Positions 57,001-64,000 of a stretch of DNA of 64,000 bases are shown in pieces; within the stretch, counting starts at the first letter, position 1, and each line of letters opens with the position of its first letter. This DNA comes from Alteromonadaceae bacterium 2753L.S.0a.02. Its GTDB lineage: Bacteria > Pseudomonadota > Gammaproteobacteria > Pseudomonadales > Cellvibrionaceae. The notes beneath the pieces were generated by a model, which had not been told where the DNA came from, ran no database searches, and worked only from the letters and a program-made list of their open reading frames with translations. The position numbers and the translations under genes were made by a program. The stretch is from assembly GCA_007827375.1 (NCBI GenBank), contig VISH01000002.1, forward strand, positions 1,203,001 through 1,267,000. Direction: 5' to 3'.

Positions 57001-57489
57001 CAACACATCACTGAGCAAGGTGTGCAAAATTGGGATAGCGCTCGGGTGCTGGCCCAGATCGATCAGATTCATGCAGCGCTGCGAGAGATGGGGGTGCCTC
57101 GGGGTCGTCTTTCAGGGACGGCTGAAAATGTGGTTCAACAGCTGTGTCGTGTTCTGGAGGATGAGCGCGGTCAAACCTTACTTGGCAACCACTACCCGTT
57201 TCAGCGATGTGAATATCCAGTAAGCATAGCAACACCTGAAGGGCTGCAGCATTGGGTGATGGATCGGGTTTTTACCACGCAGCAGGGAATTACCTGGGTG
57301 GTTGACTACAAGACCGGTTTGCCAGATCCCGATCAAAATACCGCGGCATTTTTAGCACAACAGCGTGCCGTCTATTTGCCTAAAATGAAAAGCTATCGTA
57401 CTGCGCTGCTGCAATTGGGCTTTGAGCAGGTTCGCGCGGCGCTCTACTTTCCGGCGATTACTGAATGGCTGGAGCTTACTGAGGTATAA
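54064..57489 (+). CDS. AddA-like UvrD-family helicase-nuclease
   Basis: 1,141 residues with a GTG start overlapping the preceding gene. Superfamily 1 motifs are intact: Walker A APAGSGKT (Lys29), ITFTRKATGEMRERL, DEFQDT (from Asp423), FCVGDAMQSIYAFRGA and MTIHKSKGLQFDTV. A C-terminal PD-(D/E)XK nuclease carries VVDYKTG (Asp1081, Lys1083). It unwinds double-strand DNA ends 3' to 5' and cuts, in partnership with the AddB-like subunit. This pair replaces or adds to RecBCD in beta/gammaproteobacteria. The downstream sensor gene starts 39 bp later but is probably separate in function. Confidence 0.9.
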   Translation: MNIPDAQQRLEALNPNSSFICEAPAGSGKTELLTQRFLVLLARVKRPEEILAITFTRKATGEMRERLLQSLQMAQLQEPEESHRRLTWKLARDVLEADSIHNWQLLQNPNRLQIKTFDSLCTSLTRQLPMESSFGSQPQICDDANELYRSAVHALLATLEDDCHWAEALAVVLQLLDNRFNRVEALLVQLLSKREQWLPLIGRAQMADTIREKFSEHFTTVIRETIAQLQQLIPTKLQSEIISLAGYAAHNLQTSEKTSVISHCLNIDVDNQALPDASPEGVAKWLGLLEMLKTQKGEWRKNVTVTLGFPSGKGADKKACDARKAQLKDLVTQLREIPGLDDALNDLKTLPTFEVDAQQWQLLQALFTVLPVLTAQLTLVFAEKNQVDFTEISLAARRALGSADEPSQLSLKMDYRLSHILVDEFQDTSAGQIELLNQLTAGWQPDDQRTLFCVGDAMQSIYAFRGANVGLFLSAREQGLENVDLQSLRLTANFRSQAGIVTWVNHTFARAFPEKSNISHGAVSYSASDSINPDLPGDAVTIHGFIDDNDGEREAAAMVNIIRACQTENPEGTIAVLVRSRNALSALLPALQNEGMQFRAVDLQPLGETAVVQDLLSLSRALLHPADRVAWLSLLRAPWCGLLLQDLEIIANQSCSTQEQYPTLLQQCQRALELKMLGDDALLRLNKILPVLQTALAEQLRKPLRDWVEGVWLALGGGACVANAEALENAHRFFELLETWEYACDLPSFRVLHNAVAGLFAAPDPQADDRLQLMTIHKSKGLQFDTVIVPGLARRGNNRYDDLLLWHERVNHHGEAQLLMSPLTQVSGSERHPNYQYLVAESGKKAVLETCRLLYVACTRARQRLHLCFTTSENSKNPGELRAPAAGSLLSSIWASVALHVQPDKPPQADENHQTSALSAPEPEIQRLVTAWQSPAILRENLLADAIPPYDYDESLNRPDWTPQDPTARYSGTLVHRYLQHITEQGVQNWDSARVLAQIDQIHAALREMGVPRGRLSGTAENVVQQLCRVLEDERGQTLLGNHYPFQRCEYPVSIATPEGLQHWVMDRVFTTQQGITWVVDYKTGLPDPDQNTAAFLAQQRAVYLPKMKSYRTALLQLGFEQVRAALYFPAITEWLELTEV

Positions 57490-57528
57490 TCCTCCGCTTT
57501 TCATCAAACAGGGTAAAATCTGCACACT

Positions 57529-58968
57529 ATGAGCAAGTACTTACTACACCTCAGTAGCTTAATGCTGCTGCTCTTCGCCAATCCCTCCCTGGCGAGTATT
57601 GCAGATGTCTTTAAAGATGAAGACGGTCACACCAAATGGCAGCATGTCGCTAATTTCTCCGGCGGCTTACTGATTACCCTGCTCACCATTACTTTGATTT
57701 TTCTGGCACTCAGCTACCGCAACACCTGGCGGGCTAACCGCGAGCTCAAGGAAATCAAGAAAAATCTCGAAATCAGGGTTCAGGAACGCACCGCCAATTT
57801 GGCCACCGCAAATCAGGCGCTCGAAGCTGAAATCGGAGAACACAAAGCTACCACCCACCGCCTGCGAACTTCTCAGGCGTACATTAAAAGCATTCTCGAC
57901 TCGATGCCATTGATGTTGATTGGCTTGAACAAAGAACTCGAAATCACCCAATGGAACACATCGGCAGAAAAAATAACGGGAGCCAAAAACGATCAGGTGC
58001 TGGGCAAAAATCTTTGGGATGCCTACCCGACGATTACGCTTACCCCGGAACAGGTCAGAGAAGTCCTCGAGACCGGTGCCAGCCGGGCGATTCAGCACAG
58101 TCAGCGGGGCCAGTATTACTTCGATATTACACTCTATGCCCTGCAGGGCAATGATGAGGTGGGACTGGTGATATTGCTCGACGATGTGACCAAGCGGGTT
58201 AAAGCGGAAAATCGCATGATTGAACTCGATAAAATGGCCTCAATGGGTGAACTCGCCGCGACCATGGCGCAGGACATAGACACTCCCCTGCAGAAAATTA
58301 GTGGTTCATTGAGCCGCATGTACGATTTTGCACGCTCTGAAGAAATGCGGTCTGTCGCGCCCGAAAAATGCGAGGAGCTGACCCAATGCCTCGAAAGTGC
58401 GCTGGAGAGCAGCGATTATGCGTCGGCAATTGTCAACAACCTCGATGAGTTCGCCACCCATCAGGGTGGCAACCCACAGCAGGTTAAAATCCCCGATATT
58501 TTGGAGCACACCATCGCCACCGCCTGTAAAGTGATTTCAGAACCGAATGGCTTGAAATTCAGGGATATTCCGATCAGCCGCAATATTCAAAATAACCTTA
58601 GCCTGGTGCCTTGCAAAATTGCCGAACTCCAGCAGGTATTTTTAGGGATATTTCGTCATGCCTGTCACGCTTTGGGGCGTTGCGAGCGCGCAGATTTCCA
58701 GCCGAAAATATCCATTGAGGTAAATGAGTTTTATGATGCTATCTGGATTAAGATCAACCACAATGGCGTGGGCTTGAGCCCCGAAGAGCAAATTAATATT
58801 TTCGAACCTTATTTTTTAAACGCGCCAGAAAATAATGGCAGCCTGGGCACCAATCGCTTGTCCTTTGCATATTTCTCGGTCACGGAACATCATCATGGCC
58901 AAATGGCGGTGACTTCCGATGTGGAAGTGGGCACAACCTTTCACGTGCAATTGCAGATAAAAAAATAG
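57529..58968 (+). CDS. PAS-containing sensor histidine-kinase-like protein, catalytic motifs degenerate
   Basis: 479 residues. A signal-like N terminus and a transmembrane helix (about 44-63) are followed by a coiled coil, a PAS domain (about 115-225) and a HisKA-like region. In the H-box the usual His is Gln248 (AATMAQDIDTPLQ). The ATPase part is also altered: the N-box Asn is missing (GIFRHACHAL), the DxG motif reads HNGVG, and the G2 Gly-rich loop is lost (LGTNRLSFAYF). It therefore looks unable to phosphorylate itself or perhaps even to bind ATP normally. It may act as an adapter or PAS-based sensor for another kinase. The frame is open and in good codon use, so it is not a decaying frameshifted gene. 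Confidence 0.85.
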   Translation: MSKYLLHLSSLMLLLFANPSLASIADVFKDEDGHTKWQHVANFSGGLLITLLTITLIFLALSYRNTWRANRELKEIKKNLEIRVQERTANLATANQALEAEIGEHKATTHRLRTSQAYIKSILDSMPLMLIGLNKELEITQWNTSAEKITGAKNDQVLGKNLWDAYPTITLTPEQVREVLETGASRAIQHSQRGQYYFDITLYALQGNDEVGLVILLDDVTKRVKAENRMIELDKMASMGELAATMAQDIDTPLQKISGSLSRMYDFARSEEMRSVAPEKCEELTQCLESALESSDYASAIVNNLDEFATHQGGNPQQVKIPDILEHTIATACKVISEPNGLKFRDIPISRNIQNNLSLVPCKIAELQQVFLGIFRHACHALGRCERADFQPKISIEVNEFYDAIWIKINHNGVGLSPEEQINIFEPYFLNAPENNGSLGTNRLSFAYFSVTEHHHGQMAVTSDVEVGTTFHVQLQIKK

Positions 58969-58993
58969 CGCTCATCTCAGATGGGTGAGCGCT
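58958..58993 (-). terminator. Intrinsic terminator of the transglutaminase/DUF2126 gene
   Basis: Read on the minus strand, a stem of about 11 bp (AGCGCTCA / TGAGCGCT core plus G-U pairs, 5-nt loop) at 58967-58993 is followed by TATTTTTTT. It overlaps the end of the convergent kinase-like gene. Confidence 0.75.
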
Positions 58994-59014
58994 GTGTAGT
59001 GTACTTGTGAAGTG

Positions 59015-62000
59015 TTACTGCGCGCGGCGTAAATCCAGCGTGTAAGCGTATTCACCAGGCAATTCTTCGAACGGTGGTGCCATGGGGCGCGGTGGATTGC
59101 GGTCGGTAAAGAACTCCCGTAGTGCATCCAGATCGGGTCTGGGCGTAAATGGCCCTGGTGTAAAACCCATGCCTTCAAAGCGATTAACTCGTCGGCTTTC
59201 CGCTTCAAAAGCATTCACTGGGAACGTTTCATAACTGCGACCGCCGGGGTGAGACACATGGTAGGTACATCCGCCAATGGATCGCCCATTCCAGGTATCA
59301 ACCAAGTCGAAAACCAAGGGCGTGTTCACGCCGATAGTGGGGTGCAATGCCGAAGGCGGTTGCCAGGCGCGGTAGCGCACTCCGGCAACAAATTCGCCCT
59401 GCTTACCGGTGTTGCGCAATGGTACACGGCGGCCGTTACACGCGAGAATATAGCGGTCACTGGTCATTCCGCTTACTTTCACCTGCACCCTCTCCACCGA
59501 TGAATCTACATAGCGGGAGGTGCCAAAGCTGCCGATTTCCTCGCCGAGCACATGCCAGGGTTCGATGGCCCAGCGCACTTCAATTTCGATATCGTCCAGT
59601 TGCACGCGGCCATAGTGGGGGAAGCGAAATTCTTCGAAGGGTAACAGCCATTCCTCGCGGAACGGGTAGCCTCGATCGTTAAGGTCTTTAACTACCTCTT
59701 TCATGTCGGCCCAGATATAGTGGGGTAACATAAAACGGTCGTGGAGTTGCGTACCCCAGCGCACCAGGGATTGCTTATAAGGTTCGTTCCAAAAGCGTGC
59801 TACCAGGGAGCGAATTAAAAGAAACTGCACTAATGCCATCCGACTGTGGGGTGGCATTTCAAACCCGCGAAATTCCAGGATGCCGAGCCGGCCTGTCGGG
59901 GAATCTGGCGAATAGAGTTTATCGATGCAAAATTCCGCACGGTGCGTATTGCCGGTGATATCGATGAGCAGGTTGCGCATGAGTCTGTCTACTAGCCAGG
60001 GCTGCGTTACTTCGCCTTCAGGCATTTGTTTGAACGCCACCTCCAACTCGTAGAGCATCTCATCGCGACCTTCATCGGCACGCGGCGCCTGACTGGTTGG
60101 CCCGATAAACGCACCGGAGAACAAATATGACAAACTGGGGTGATGTTGCCAAAAGGTCACCATGCTGCGTAACAGATCTGGGCGGCGCAACAACGGACTG
60201 TCTGCCGGGGTGGCTCCGCCAAGAGTGACATGGTTGCCACCACCGGTGCCGGTGTGGCGACCATCCAACATAAATTTCTCGGTTCCCAAACGCGATTCTC
60301 TGGCTGCTTCGTAAAGCTCGGTAGTGGTTTCGACAAGTTCATCCCAGTTGTTGGCGGGGTGAATGTTGACCTCGATAACACCGGGGTCTGGAGTCACCAG
60401 AAGTTTAAGCAGACGGTAATCACGAGGCGGTTCGTAGCCTTCAATAACGACTGGAATATCCAAGCGTTCTGCAACAGTTTCTATCGCCGCGATAAGATTT
60501 ACGTAGGCATCGAGAATCTGCAAGGGAGGTAAAAACAAATGCAATTTTCCGTCACGCTCCTGGAAACACAGTGCCGTGCGGAATACGTCATAATATTCAG
60601 TGACGGTAGTTTTATCTTTTTCACGTACGCGTTTTATTTGTGGCATTTGCGGCTGAGGCGCAACGAAAGTCATCTCTGAGTACTTGACTAAAGGCTCGCG
60701 AACTTCGAACGGGTCGCGTTCCACCTCAATTTCGCGGTCTTTCTTTTCAACCCAGGGCAATGCATCAAGTGGCAGGCGTAAGCCCATGGGAGAATCACCA
60801 GGAATTAACACAATACGTTCACGGCGCATTTCCCACTTACTGCTATACCAGCCGCCTCCGTTGTAATTCCAACCCAGTGGCAAGACAAAACCGGCAGGCT
60901 GCTCAAAGCCTTTTTCCAATAACCGTACCAGACGCTTGCGAGCGAGGTCTTCGCTCATCACCTTGGCGGAGAGAACGTCGATGTTCGCCGGTAGGTTTTG
61001 AGTTTGTTGTAAGTAGTGCAGCGCATCTTCGTAGGCAGGCTGTGCGAAGTCATTATCCAGCCCCATCAGATTAGTGAGTTCTTTAGCGAAACGATGTGCA
61101 GTTTTTACGTCGTGGCCATAAGATTTATCGACACGAGCGAGATATTTGGGGTTTTGCCACATGGGCTCGCCATCTTTGCGCCAAAACAAGCCCAGTGCCC
61201 AGCGGGGAATTTCTTCACCTGGGTACCATTTTCCCTGACCGTAGTGCAATAAACCTGTAGGTGCGAAATGGTCGCGCAGCCGCAATAACAGGTCTTTGGC
61301 GAGACGCAATTTGTCGGCACCCAGCGCGGCGGTATTCCACTGTGCCGATTCCATATCGTCAATGGAAACAAATGTCGGCTCACCGCCCATGGTCAAGCGC
61401 ACATCGTTGGCATTGAGCTCGGCGTCGATAGCGCGACCCAGGGCCTGAACTTCCAGCCATTGGTCTTCGGTGTATGGCTTGGTTACGCGAGGATCTTCGA
61501 GAATACGGGCTACATTATTTTCGTAAGAAAATTCCACTTCACACTTATCTGTGAAGCCGGTAATGGGAGCCGCTGAAACAGGGTCGGGGGTACAGGCCAG
61601 TGGAATATGGCCTTCTCCGGCAAACAGACCTGACGTGGGGTCAAGGCCAACCCAGCCCGCACCAGGCAAATAAACTTCACACCAGGCGTGCAGGTCGGTG
61701 AAATCGTGATCGGTACCTGAAGGGCCGTCTAAAGACTTTTGATCGGGTTTAAGCTGTATCAGATACCCCGACGCAAAACGAGCTGCTAGACCCAGATGCC
61801 GCAGCAATTGCACCAACAGCCAGCCGGTATCACGACAAGATCCCAAGGCTTTTTCGAGGGTTTCTTCTGGGGCCTGTACACCTGGTTCCAGGCGGATGGT
61901 GTAATCGATTTTATTCTCAAGCAGTTGATTAACTTCGACAAGAAAATCGATCGTGCGGCGCTTTTCCATCGAAATACCGGCCACCAGCTCCTTAAATAAT

Positions 62001-62374
62001 GGCCCGCCGGATTTTTTTTCGAGGTAGGGCAGTAACTCTTTCTTTTCCTGTTCGCTGTAATCGAAAGGGAATTCTTCAGCGGTTTCTTCCAAAAAGAAAT
62101 CGAAGGGGTTAATCACCGTCATGTCGGCCTGAACTTCAACTTCCACCGAAAATTCTTTGGTGCGTTCGGGGAAAACAAGGCGGGCAAGATAGTTTCCAAA
62201 AGCGTCTTGTTGCCAATTCAGAAAGTGTGTTTCGGGTTTGATTTTCATGCTGTAAGCATGAATTGGGGTACGGCTGTGAGGCGCAGGCCGCAAGCGAATA
62301 ATATGCGGTGACAGTTTTACCGAGCGGTCGAATTTGTAGTATGTGTTATGTTGTATTGCAACACGTATCGTCAT
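59015..62374 (-). CDS. Transglutaminase-like protein fused to DUF2126 (putative amidoligase)
   Basis: 1,119 residues. An N-terminal beta domain (1-90) precedes a transglutaminase-like core with Cys180 (GSCRDTGW), His229 (LHAWCEVY) and Asp245 (LDPTSG). Residues about 310-1119 are DUF2126, with GGEPTFVSIDD and, later, TGTGGGNHVTLGG and RFWNEPYKQSLVRWG, a region related to glutamine-synthetase-like amidoligases. No signal peptide. It closes a three-gene set with the alpha-E protein and a permuted ATP-grasp enzyme. Comparative work on amidoligases proposed that such sets make or cleave a peptide-like product, but the product is unknown. Complete and intact. A strong terminator follows. Confidence 0.9.
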   Translation of the reverse strand: MTIRVAIQHNTYYKFDRSVKLSPHIIRLRPAPHSRTPIHAYSMKIKPETHFLNWQQDAFGNYLARLVFPERTKEFSVEVEVQADMTVINPFDFFLEETAEEFPFDYSEQEKKELLPYLEKKSGGPLFKELVAGISMEKRRTIDFLVEVNQLLENKIDYTIRLEPGVQAPEETLEKALGSCRDTGWLLVQLLRHLGLAARFASGYLIQLKPDQKSLDGPSGTDHDFTDLHAWCEVYLPGAGWVGLDPTSGLFAGEGHIPLACTPDPVSAAPITGFTDKCEVEFSYENNVARILEDPRVTKPYTEDQWLEVQALGRAIDAELNANDVRLTMGGEPTFVSIDDMESAQWNTAALGADKLRLAKDLLLRLRDHFAPTGLLHYGQGKWYPGEEIPRWALGLFWRKDGEPMWQNPKYLARVDKSYGHDVKTAHRFAKELTNLMGLDNDFAQPAYEDALHYLQQTQNLPANIDVLSAKVMSEDLARKRLVRLLEKGFEQPAGFVLPLGWNYNGGGWYSSKWEMRRERIVLIPGDSPMGLRLPLDALPWVEKKDREIEVERDPFEVREPLVKYSEMTFVAPQPQMPQIKRVREKDKTTVTEYYDVFRTALCFQERDGKLHLFLPPLQILDAYVNLIAAIETVAERLDIPVVIEGYEPPRDYRLLKLLVTPDPGVIEVNIHPANNWDELVETTTELYEAARESRLGTEKFMLDGRHTGTGGGNHVTLGGATPADSPLLRRPDLLRSMVTFWQHHPSLSYLFSGAFIGPTSQAPRADEGRDEMLYELEVAFKQMPEGEVTQPWLVDRLMRNLLIDITGNTHRAEFCIDKLYSPDSPTGRLGILEFRGFEMPPHSRMALVQFLLIRSLVARFWNEPYKQSLVRWGTQLHDRFMLPHYIWADMKEVVKDLNDRGYPFREEWLLPFEEFRFPHYGRVQLDDIEIEVRWAIEPWHVLGEEIGSFGTSRYVDSSVERVQVKVSGMTSDRYILACNGRRVPLRNTGKQGEFVAGVRYRAWQPPSALHPTIGVNTPLVFDLVDTWNGRSIGGCTYHVSHPGGRSYETFPVNAFEAESRRVNRFEGMGFTPGPFTPRPDLDALREFFTDRNPPRPMAPPFEELPGEYAYTLDLRRAQ

Positions 62375-62421
62375 GAGTTAAACACGCTTAATAGAATAGT
62401 TGAAAGAATGCCCTTGGGGGC

Positions 62422-63357
62422 TTACGCAAGTTCTGGAAACCAGTTTGCGGCAATATGCGAATGTATGCTGGCTAAATCGGTTTGCAGGTCGTTGAGATAA
62501 TCCCGCAAAGGCTCACCGAGTTGTTCGTAATCCACGTCGTCGAATATATTGGCTTGAATATCTTTCAGATTAGCGACAATTTGCTTCGATCGTGGCAGGC
62601 GTTCGGCAGAGTGGAGAATCGCTGCCAGGCAATGCCCGATGGTGCGTGGAAATTGTTTGTCTTCCAGTAAATAAAATACCACAGCGTCTCCGACAACGGC
62701 CGAGCGTGTAGTATGGCGATATGATTGCATGGCGCCCAGAGAGCGCAGCACGTTACCCCAGATTATCTGTCGGCTGTTAACACCGCTGTCTTCTTCAACT
62801 ACCTGTAGAGCTGCAGCGGCCCCGGCATCGAGAATGCGTGTGGTCATATCAGCGCGTTCCAGATTGCGCCCCAAACGCAAGAAATCCCAAGCGGCATCAT
62901 GTGGCATTGTGCCATAAAGCAGCCCCAAAATTTGTTGGCAACCTTTTATCACGCCATCTAAAAATTCGTGACGTCGGCTACGGTTGATACCCTGCTGAAA
63001 GTTCTCGCGCACATAGAGGTTAAGTTCGTTGGTCAGTTCCCAGGTTTCTTCAGGTACTACATCTCGTGTGGTTCTCACATTTTCACGAATCGCGCGAAGC
63101 GAAGAAAGAATGGAGCTGGTGGTGGTGTCGTCGGCCAATAAAAATTTAACGACATTGCGTTCATCGTGAACCTTGAAACGCTCATCGAATTCGTGCTGGG
63201 CACTGTTTATGGTGATTAAGTTATACCAGCCGAAATTCACTGAGCGCGGTAAGTCGAACATCAGGCTGTCGTATACGCGAATTAATCGCGCGGTATTTTC
63301 TACTCGCTCGAGATAACGCGCTGTCCAATATACGCGCTCTGCGACTTTAGAAAGCAT
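62422..63357 (-). CDS. Alpha-E domain protein (DUF403)
   Basis: 311 residues, entirely helical, starting with LSKVAERVYWTARYLERVENTARLIRV, the hallmark of alpha-E proteins. Repeating Glu/Arg pairs are visible (GRNLERADMTTRILD). Cytosolic. It lies between the ATP-grasp gene (60 bp upstream) and the transglutaminase/DUF2126 gene (47 bp downstream). In other genomes alpha-E is always found with these partners or fused to the ATP-grasp, so a shared complex is likely. Biochemical role unknown. Confidence 0.9.
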   Translation of the reverse strand: MLSKVAERVYWTARYLERVENTARLIRVYDSLMFDLPRSVNFGWYNLITINSAQHEFDERFKVHDERNVVKFLLADDTTTSSILSSLRAIRENVRTTRDVVPEETWELTNELNLYVRENFQQGINRSRRHEFLDGVIKGCQQILGLLYGTMPHDAAWDFLRLGRNLERADMTTRILDAGAAAALQVVEEDSGVNSRQIIWGNVLRSLGAMQSYRHTTRSAVVGDAVVFYLLEDKQFPRTIGHCLAAILHSAERLPRSKQIVANLKDIQANIFDDVDYEQLGEPLRDYLNDLQTDLASIHSHIAANWFPELA

Positions 63358-63417
63358 GAGTTGTTACTCCACTAAATTTAAAAAATGGGTTTACGTGTTG
63401 TGGATTCATGGAGTGGC

Positions 63418-63999
63418 TTATTCAACAATCCAGGTGTCTTTACTACCGCCACCTTGAGAGGAATTCACCACCAGTGAACCTTTTTTCATAGCTACACGTG
63501 TTAGCCCGCCTTTGGTTACGTAAGTATCTTTGGCCTGCAAGATAAACGGACGTAAGTCGAGATGACGTGGCTCCAAATCATTTTTGCCCACAATTGTGGG
63601 TGCTGTGGAAAGTTTTAATGTGGGTTGCGCAATATAGTTGCGAGGGTTGGCCTTAATAAGCTCTGCAAAGGTGTCGCGGTCCTTTTTGGTGGAATGCGGT
63701 CCCACGAGCATGCCGTAGCCGCCGGATTCATTAGCCGGCTTAACGACGAGCTTGTCGAGATTGGCTAGTACATATTCGCGCTGTTTGTCGTCATAACACA
63801 AAAATGTTTCGACGTTGGGAATAAGAGGGTCTTCGTCGAGATAATATTTTATAACTTGTGGTACATAGGCATACACCACTTTGTCGTCGGCGACGCCGGC
63901 TCCCGGTGCATTGGCCAACGCGACATTGCCCTTGTGCCATGCGCGCATAAGTCCGGGCACCCCGAGTACGGAATCTTTAACAAAAACCTCAGGGTCTAA
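63418..63999 (-). CDS. Circularly permuted type 2 ATP-grasp protein, 5' part outside window
   Basis: About 194 C-terminal residues are visible; the frame stays open to the window end, so the gene continues past 64000. The fragment includes LDPEVFVKDSVLGVPGLM, KLVVKPANESGGYGMLVGP (an ATP-grasp Lys and Gly-rich loop) and a conserved C-terminal SQGGGSKDTWIVE. Members are usually about 470-490 residues. It is the first gene of the conserved ATP-grasp, alpha-E and transglutaminase set. It probably activates a carboxylate with ATP to form a peptide or amide bond. Confidence 0.88.
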   Translation of the reverse strand, partial: LDPEVFVKDSVLGVPGLMRAWHKGNVALANAPGAGVADDKVVYAYVPQVIKYYLDEDPLIPNVETFLCYDDKQREYVLANLDKLVVKPANESGGYGMLVGPHSTKKDRDTFAELIKANPRNYIAQPTLKLSTAPTIVGKNDLEPRHLDLRPFILQAKDTYVTKGGLTRVAMKKGSLVVNSSQGGGSKDTWIVE

Positions 64000-64000
64000 G

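Noticed and set aside
57485..57490. TATAAT as a promoter for the kinase-like gene
   Set aside because: There is no -35 element at any acceptable spacing, so the match alone is not supported.
1..64000. tRNA genes, CRISPR arrays, insertion sequences, riboswitches
   Set aside because: I looked in the intergenic regions for cloverleaf, direct-repeat and terminal-inverted-repeat patterns and saw none. A tRNAscan or Infernal run would be decisive.

Overview
The window looks like chromosomal DNA from a marine or plant-polymer-degrading gammaproteobacterium, most likely of the Cellvibrionaceae (Saccharophagus/Teredinibacter/Cellvibrio-like). This is an inference from gene content: secreted or lipoprotein glycoside hydrolases (GH51, GH3, GH9), many lipoproteins and outer-membrane barrels, a RegB/RegA pair, and an AddAB-like helicase/nuclease pair of the beta/gammaproteobacterial type. 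Base composition is even, close to 50 % GC by eye. I saw no tRNA, rRNA, CRISPR array, insertion sequence or prophage. No gene-free stretch exceeds 300 bases.

Layout. 1-875: 3' part of a radical SAM gene (AmmeMemoRadiSam type). 901-3354: a GH19-type muramidase/chitinase-like protein and a secreted GH51 arabinofuranosidase, the latter with a clear sigma70 promoter. 3524-9000: PilJ-type chemoreceptor, DUF3833 lipoprotein, TatD nuclease, TcdA, and a membrane-anchored FMN glutamate-synthase-domain protein. 9078-16299: alpha-2-macroglobulin lipoprotein (YfhM) overlapping penicillin-binding protein 1C, an envelope defence/repair pair. 16311-17324: unusual HExxH protein. 17406-21576: RND efflux fusion protein and pump. 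21580-25187 (minus): rhomboid, small membrane protein and a GH3 lipoprotein in one tight unit, divergent from a GH9 enzyme at 25335-27806.

28025-31213 is the most novel-looking gene: one protein joining an EVE (modified-base reader) domain, a Clp-N-like helical region and a membrane-inserted KAP P-loop NTPase. It resembles the building blocks of antiphage systems but stands alone. 31405-35467: a second chemoreceptor, then ahpC-ahpF with a good promoter and a candidate OxyR site. 35496-38942: a membrane-anchored response-regulator-like protein divergent from a RegB/RegA-type redox two-component system. 39089-42831: outer-membrane/lipoprotein genes and a MATE transporter preceded by a perfect 11-bp inverted repeat. 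42891-46694: DUF418 membrane protein, then a deacetylase/DUF4380/DCC thioredoxin-like operon ended by a bidirectional terminator. 46778-51261 (minus): a collagen-like-tethered PhoX-type lipoprotein, a diheme cytochrome lipoprotein and a HEAT-like exported protein.

51365-58968: an AddB-like nuclease and AddA-like helicase-nuclease (4-bp overlap), then a PAS histidine-kinase-like protein whose phospho-acceptor His and ATP-binding motifs are degenerate. 59015-64000 (minus): the conserved set circularly permuted ATP-grasp, alpha-E protein and transglutaminase/DUF2126, probably a peptide-ligating system, with the ATP-grasp gene cut by the window end.

All function calls come from motif and family recognition by eye. 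No database search was run.
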